64,000 nt of DNA from Euzebya tangerina (GTDB lineage Bacteria > Actinomycetota > Nitriliruptoria > Euzebyales > Euzebyaceae): the NCBI RefSeq assembly GCF_003074135.1, contig NZ_PPDK01000001.1, forward strand, positions 682,001 through 746,000, in the 5' to 3' direction. The translations under genes were made by a program, and so were the position numbers. Shown piece by piece: positions 59,470 through 64,000 of the stretch (its first letter is position 1; each line of letters starts with the position of its first letter). Below the pieces are notes generated by a model that saw nothing but the letters and a program-made list of their open reading frames with translations, had not been told where the DNA came from and did not search any database.

Positions 59470-60678
59470 ATGACACAGACAAGCCGGACGTGGATACGAG
59501 CAGTGGCGGTGTTCGCGGTGCTGACCCTCATGGTGGCCGCCTGCTCCTCGACGGAGGACACCGAGGACGCTGCGGACACCCAGACCGATGACGCCGACAC
59601 GGCTGCGGCGGAGCCGACGGACGAGGCTGACCCGGAAGACCAGGCAGGCGACGACGGCGACTCGGGTGGCGACGACGCGACCGAGGAGACTGCCAGCGAG
59701 GATGCTGCGGCTGCGTCGGGGGACGACCAGGGCGCTGATGAGGGCGAGATCACGGCGACACCAACTGCTGATCTGTGCCCCGACGACGGCACCACCTACG
59801 TCGTCGGCTACGACACCTTCTCCGAGAGCCAGGAGTTCGCTGCGGCCCGCTTCGACGGCCTGCAGATGTGGGAGGAGGAGTTGGGCTGCATCGAGATCAT
59901 CCGGGCCGTCGACAACGCTGATGGCGCCACCGCTCTCGCCAACGTCCGCACCTTCATCAACCGGGAGGTGGATGGTGTGCTGCTGCTGCAGGTCGTCTCC
60001 GACGCCCAAGCCGGCATCGTCCAGGAGTTGGACGAGGCGGGCATCCCGGTCATGGCCACCGACATCGCCGCGCCCGGCGCCCCCTTCCTGAGCGCAAGTG
60101 ACGCCGAAGCGGGCGTCCAAGCCGGCGAAGCGCTGGTCGCGGCACACCAGGACAGCGGGGCCGAGGAGTCGCCCTGGGTCGTGTTGGTCAAGGTCCCCGC
60201 TGCCGGCGAGGTCGTCGGCCAGCGGATGGCCGAGGCCGAACGGGTGATCACCGAGCAGCTCGACGTCCCCAGCGAGCAGGTCGTCTCGGTGGAGGTGACC
60301 CAGCAGACCTCCGAGGAGGCCTTCAACGCCACCCGACAAGCCCAGGGCGTCATCCCCGACGACGTCCCGGTCCTGGTCACCGCGGTCAACGACGAGCTGG
60401 CCCTCGGTGCCTTCCAGGCTCTCGACCAGGCCGACCGGGGCCGAACCCTGACCGTGGTCGGGATCGGTGGGCTCTCAGCTGGCCTCCAAGCCACCTGCCA
60501 GTTCGACCAGTGGGCCGGCACGGTCGACTTCGACCCCTTCGGCCAGACCGGCTACATCGTCTCGATGATGCTCCGGCTGATGAGCGGGCAGGACGTCCCC
60601 GACGAGTTCTTCACGCCCACCGAGGTCATCGGTCCCGAGCAGGTCGCCGAGCGCTACCCGGAGCAGTGCCCGGCGTGA
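59470..60678 (+). CDS. Ribose-type ABC transporter substrate-binding lipoprotein
   Basis: 402 residues from the ATG at 59470. Lipobox LMVAACS, an Asp/Glu/Ala-rich linker of about 70 residues, then the family-4 sugar-binding fold (YVVGYDTFSESQEFAAARFD, INREVDGVLLLQVVSDAQAG, AVNDELALGAFQALDQADRG). It differs from the operon-1 binding protein in core sequence, so the two systems probably import different sugars. Its stop overlaps the ATPase start (GTGA). Confidence 0.92.
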   Translation: MTQTSRTWIRAVAVFAVLTLMVAACSSTEDTEDAADTQTDDADTAAAEPTDEADPEDQAGDDGDSGGDDATEETASEDAAAASGDDQGADEGEITATPTADLCPDDGTTYVVGYDTFSESQEFAAARFDGLQMWEEELGCIEIIRAVDNADGATALANVRTFINREVDGVLLLQVVSDAQAGIVQELDEAGIPVMATDIAAPGAPFLSASDAEAGVQAGEALVAAHQDSGAEESPWVVLVKVPAAGEVVGQRMAEAERVITEQLDVPSEQVVSVEVTQQTSEEAFNATRQAQGVIPDDVPVLVTAVNDELALGAFQALDQADRGRTLTVVGIGGLSAGLQATCQFDQWAGTVDFDPFGQTGYIVSMMLRLMSGQDVPDEFFTPTEVIGPEQVAERYPEQCPA

Positions 60679-62189
60679 TCCGACCGGACCAGCAGCCGAG
60701 GTCAGCTGTGGCCCCGGTCATCGCAGCCACCGGACTGCACAAGCGGTACGGCGGCGTGCAGGCCCTCCGCGGCGTGGACATCGCCGTCGCGGCCGGAGAG
60801 GTCGTCGCCATCGTCGGCGAGAACGGCGCGGGGAAGTCCACCTTGGTCAAGGCGCTCTCGGGCGTGATCGAGCCCGACGCCGGAGAGATCGCCGTCGACG
60901 GGGTGCCCCACCGACTGAGCAGCCCGCGTGTCGCACAGGCCGTCGGCATCCGGATCGCCGCCCAGGAGTTGCAGCTGGCCGTCGACGTGTCGGTCACCGA
61001 GAACCTCCTCATGGGACAGCTCCCGACGCGAGGCTGGCTGGGGACCGTCGACTGGGCTGCCGCGCACGACCTGGCGGAGCAGCGCCTCGCTCGGCTGGGT
61101 GTGCACCACGTCGACGTCACCCAGTCGATCCGCACGCTCTCCGTCGTCGACAGCGCCTTCGTGCAGATCGCCCGGGCGATGAGCGAGGAGACCAGGGTGC
61201 TGATCCTTGACGAGCCCACGGCCCCGATGGACGCCACGGAGGTCACCCAGCTGCTCGAGGTCATCCGGACGGTGTCAGCGACCGGCATCGCCGTGCTCTA
61301 CATCTCCCACCGCCTCCCCGAGATCTTCGCCATCTGCCATCGCGCGGTCGTCCTCCGCGACGGAGAGATCGTGGCCGAGTTCGGCGTCGATGAGATGACG
61401 ACCGAGCGCCTCGTGGAGGCGATGGTCAGCGGACGGATGCGCGAGTTCGACGTTCCTGACCGTCCGGTCGGCGACGGTGGGTTCGGCTTGGAGGCGCACG
61501 GCGTCCGAGGCCGTGTGATCACCATCGACCACCTGACCGTTGCGCACGGCGAGGTCGTCTCGGTCTACGGGAGCCTCGGGTCGGGCCGGGAGGAGGTGGC
61601 GCCGAGCCTGCTGGGCCTGACCGGATCCGTCGCGGACCTCACCGTCCAGGGCCGCTCGATCGGGCGTGTCACGACGCCGGCGGTGATCGATGCGGGTGTG
61701 GGGTACGTGCCGGCAGAGCGGCGGTCGGAGGGTCTGGTGCTCGAGCGCAGCGTCGCGGAGAACCTCACCTTGGGGATGCTCGGCCAGCTGTCCAACCTCG
61801 GTGTGGTCGATCGACGCCGCGATGCCGAGATCGTCGCCACCTGGATCGCGTCACTGGACATCGCAACCGACTCCCCGGAGACCCCGGTCCAGGCGCTCAG
61901 CGGAGGCTCCCAGCAGAAGGTGCTGTTGTCCCGCTGGCTGGCTGCAGGCAAGCAGGTCCTGGTCCTCGAGGAGCCGACCCGCGGTGTTGACGTGGCGACC
62001 AAGGCGGAGATCTACCGCACACTTCACCAGCACGCGGCGAGGGGCGGCTGCGTCCTCATCGTCTCCTCCGACATCGAGGAGGTGGCGCGGGTCTCCCACC
62101 GGGTCCTGGTCATGCGCGACGGTGGCATCGTCGCGGAGTTGCACGGCGCCGAAGAAGCCGACATCGCGGCGCGGGCGATGGCCGCATGA
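60675..62189 (+). CDS. Ribose-type ABC transporter ATPase with an atypical first signature
   Basis: 504 residues from a GTG. NBD1: Walker A GENGAGKSTLVKALSG and Walker B VLILDEPTAPMD, but the signature reads LSVVDSAFVQIARAM, without the usual Gly/Gln pattern. NBD2: degenerate Walker A GSLGSGREEVAPSLLG, normal signature LSGGSQQKVLLSRWL and VLEEPTRGVDVA. In this family the site made of NBD2 Walker A and NBD1 signature is already weak, so a single active site remains plausible. Confidence 0.93.
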   Translation: MIRPDQQPRSAVAPVIAATGLHKRYGGVQALRGVDIAVAAGEVVAIVGENGAGKSTLVKALSGVIEPDAGEIAVDGVPHRLSSPRVAQAVGIRIAAQELQLAVDVSVTENLLMGQLPTRGWLGTVDWAAAHDLAEQRLARLGVHHVDVTQSIRTLSVVDSAFVQIARAMSEETRVLILDEPTAPMDATEVTQLLEVIRTVSATGIAVLYISHRLPEIFAICHRAVVLRDGEIVAEFGVDEMTTERLVEAMVSGRMREFDVPDRPVGDGGFGLEAHGVRGRVITIDHLTVAHGEVVSVYGSLGSGREEVAPSLLGLTGSVADLTVQGRSIGRVTTPAVIDAGVGYVPAERRSEGLVLERSVAENLTLGMLGQLSNLGVVDRRRDAEIVATWIASLDIATDSPETPVQALSGGSQQKVLLSRWLAAGKQVLVLEEPTRGVDVATKAEIYRTLHQHAARGGCVLIVSSDIEEVARVSHRVLVMRDGGIVAELHGAEEADIAARAMAA

Positions 62190-63202
62190 CGGCGTCCACC
62201 CACGCGACGAACGACTCCACCGGGCCGGTCACACCGACTCACGACGCACCAGGGTCCGGCCGCTCCCGCCGGCGACTGCGGGGTGCCCGCAACCAGGGGC
62301 TCCTGGTGATGCTGACGCTGCTCGTCGTCACGTTCTCGGTCATCAGCCCCTTCTTCCTGCGCCTCAACAACTTCTTGGACATGGGGGCGGTGGTCGGGAT
62401 CCTCGGGCTGATGGCCGTGGCCCAGACGCTGCTCATCGTCTCCGGAGGCATCGACATCTCGCTCGGCTCCAACGCGGCGGTCTGTGCGGTGAGCTTGGTC
62501 ATCCTCCATCAGGGCGGCCTGCCGATCTGGGTTGCCGCCGGCCTCGCGCTGTGCATCGGCATCGGCATCGGCCTGTTCAACGGCGTCATCACCGTGTGGG
62601 GCGGCATCGACCCGCTGGTGACGACGCTGGGCACCCTGTCGATCTTCCAGGGCCTGGCGTTCACGATCTCGGGAACCCGGACGATGATCATCCGGTCTGA
62701 GAGCTTCGCGTTCCTCGGCCGCGGCGACGTGCTCGGCGTGCCCATGCCCCTGCTGCTGTTCGCCCTGGCCATGGGGCTGGGCTTGTTCGTCGAGCGCCGG
62801 ACCCGCTTCGGCCGAGCCGTCTACGCCGTCGGGGGGAACCTCGAGGCAGCCCGGAACTCCGGCCTGCACGTCGACCGGATCCGGCTGGTCCTCTACGTCC
62901 TGTCCGGTGCCTCAGCCGCGATGGCCGGGATCATCGTGGCCTCCCAGCTGAGCTCCGCGGCCCCGCAGATCGGCGCCTCCTATCTGCTCAGCGTCATCAC
63001 CGCGGTGATCCTCGGCGGCGCCAGCCTGCGGGGCGGCCGCGGCTCGCTGGTCGGCACCCTCATCGCCGTCGCCATCCTCGGCGTGCTGCAGAACGGCTTC
63101 GCGCTGCTCCAGTGGTCAGCGTTCGCCCAGAGCATCGTCCTCGGCATCTTCCTGATCGTCGCGGTCCTCGTGGACCAGCGGCTTCGCACCCGAACCACCT
63201 AG
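62186..63202 (+). CDS. Ribose-type ABC transporter permease
   Basis: 338 residues. A basic cytoplasmic N-terminus (RSRRRLRGARNQG) precedes about ten membrane segments with the family motifs IVSGGIDISLGSNAAVCAVS, AVYAVGGNLEAARNSGLHVD and SVITAVILGGASLRGGRGSL. Only one permease is encoded here, unlike the two in the other operon, so a homodimer is expected. It overlaps the ATPase gene by ATGA. Confidence 0.93.
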   Translation: MTASTHATNDSTGPVTPTHDAPGSGRSRRRLRGARNQGLLVMLTLLVVTFSVISPFFLRLNNFLDMGAVVGILGLMAVAQTLLIVSGGIDISLGSNAAVCAVSLVILHQGGLPIWVAAGLALCIGIGIGLFNGVITVWGGIDPLVTTLGTLSIFQGLAFTISGTRTMIIRSESFAFLGRGDVLGVPMPLLLFALAMGLGLFVERRTRFGRAVYAVGGNLEAARNSGLHVDRIRLVLYVLSGASAAMAGIIVASQLSSAAPQIGASYLLSVITAVILGGASLRGGRGSLVGTLIAVAILGVLQNGFALLQWSAFAQSIVLGIFLIVAVLVDQRLRTRTT

Positions 63203-63212
63203 GGGAACTCCG

Positions 63213-64000
63213 TTGCCACCGTCCACCGCAGACCTTCGCCAGCCACCACAGGTCACCCTGCCGTCGCTCACCGACGTCGGGGAGTCCGAGGCGCTGGCGC
63301 TGTACCGGTCGATGTTCCTGATCCGCCGCTTCGAGGAGACGGGCAACGAGCTGTTCCTCAAGGGCCGGGTGCCCGGCACCATCCACCTCTGCCTGGGTCA
63401 GGAGGCCGTGGTCGTCGGCACCTCTGCAGCACTCGAGCCCGAGGACCGGATCACGTTGACTCATCGCGGCCACGGACAGGCGCTGGCCAAGGGTGTCGCG
63501 CCCGGTCCGCTGTTGGCCGAGATCATGGGCAAGGTCGACGGCGTCTGCCGCGGCATGGGCGGCTCCCTCCACGTCGGGGACTGGAGCGTCGGCGCACTCC
63601 CGGCCATCGCCATCGTCGGTGCCTCCAGCCCCATCGCCACCGGCCTGGCCTTCGCCGCCAAACGACAGGGTACGGGACGAGTGGTCGTCAACTACTTCGG
63701 CGACGGTGCCGCCTCCAAGGGCGAGTTGCACGAGGCCATGAACCTCGCCGCCCTGTGGGAGCTCCCGGTCATCTTCCTGTGCGAGAACAACGTCTACGCC
63801 TCGACGACCCACATCAGCGAGTACCTGCCGAACGACACGATCGCGGAGCGCGCCACGGCCTACCGAATGCCAGGTGTCTCCGTCTACGGCAACGACCCGC
63901 TGACCGTTCGACAGGCCGTGGCAACGGCAGCGGAACGCGCCCGCCGAGGTGGCGGACCGACGCTGGTGGAGTGCCTCACGTATCGCCGTGGCGGACACAA
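63213..64000 (+). CDS. TPP-dependent dehydrogenase E1 alpha subunit (acetoin/2-oxoacid type), 5' part
   Basis: Open from a TTG at 63213 (AGGGGAA 5 bases upstream) to the window edge, 262 residues so far of an expected 320-340. It has IRRFEETGNELFLKGRVPG, HLCLGQEAVVVG, the His-rich THRGHGQALAKG, GMGGSLHV and the TPP motif NYFGDGAASKGELHEAMNLA, all typical of PDH/acetoin-dehydrogenase E1 alpha. An E1 beta gene probably follows outside the window. In this operon it may decarboxylate or cleave a 2-oxo or acyloin intermediate made from the imported sugar. Confidence 0.9.
   Translation, partial: MPPSTADLRQPPQVTLPSLTDVGESEALALYRSMFLIRRFEETGNELFLKGRVPGTIHLCLGQEAVVVGTSAALEPEDRITLTHRGHGQALAKGVAPGPLLAEIMGKVDGVCRGMGGSLHVGDWSVGALPAIAIVGASSPIATGLAFAAKRQGTGRVVVNYFGDGAASKGELHEAMNLAALWELPVIFLCENNVYASTTHISEYLPNDTIAERATAYRMPGVSVYGNDPLTVRQAVATAAERARRGGGPTLVECLTYRRGGH

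Overview
The window is 64 kb of high-G+C DNA with dense, mostly overlapping genes. GTG and TTG starts are common, genes are often joined by 4-base ATGA or GTGA overlaps, and lipoproteins carry long acidic linkers after the lipobox. Together with SARP/AfsR-type, TetR, LacI and GntR regulators, an MmpL-type exporter, CWB2 cell-wall repeats and TTRTCCACA-type DnaA boxes, this points to an actinobacterium, probably from a less-studied deep class (Nitriliruptoria/Euzebya-like is my guess). No tRNA, rRNA, insertion sequence, CRISPR array or phage gene was seen.

Layout. (1) 1-16.2 kb: a secreted subtilase with cell-wall-binding repeats, a methyltransferase, a glutamine amidotransferase, then the replication/ribosome block ssb2-rpsF-ssb-rpsR-rplI and, separated from it, dnaB. 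Between rplI and dnaB lie L-serine dehydratase and a LacI-controlled sugar-uptake operon (binding protein, two CUT1 permeases, a beta-propeller glycosidase) with a clear promoter/operator. (2) 16.2-23.7 kb: aldo/keto reductase, GH3 glycosidase coupled to an iodotyrosine-deiodinase-like nitroreductase, a DUF4349 lipoprotein, a 20-bp minisatellite, and a class V aminotransferase. (3) 23.7-31.3 kb: a lower-G+C Ser/Thr kinase with an extracytoplasmic beta-propeller, sitting between a full-length membrane GGDEF gene and a decayed copy of that gene's 3' end; then a TetR/MmpL efflux pair. (4) 31.3-46.5 kb: one 13-gene leftward catabolic operon (oxidoreductase, ribose-type ABC importer with two permeases, CoA-transferase, GntR regulator, cupin, a transketolase with its two halves fused in reverse order, two SDRs, a DUF4432 mutarotase-like protein, an M24 peptidase), with a divergent metallo-beta-lactamase-fold gene. 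(5) 46.5-56.3 kb: small regulator/enzyme pairs, a 973-residue SARP regulator, methyltransferases, and an in-frame fusion of a glutamine amidotransferase to an exported intradiol-dioxygenase-like lipoprotein. (6) 56.4-64 kb: a second, rightward catabolic operon (lactonase-like hydrolase, unknown helical protein, FGGY kinase, ribose-type ABC importer, TPP-dependent E1 alpha running off the end). Its two promoter regions share the exact 10-mer ATACAAGTAT at the same distance from a -35-like box.

The strongest candidates for something undescribed are the 13-gene operon with the reversed transketolase, the amidotransferase-dioxygenase fusion, the kinase/propeller insertion locus, and the shared promoter element of the second sugar operon. 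Functions are inferred from motifs read by eye; no database search was possible.
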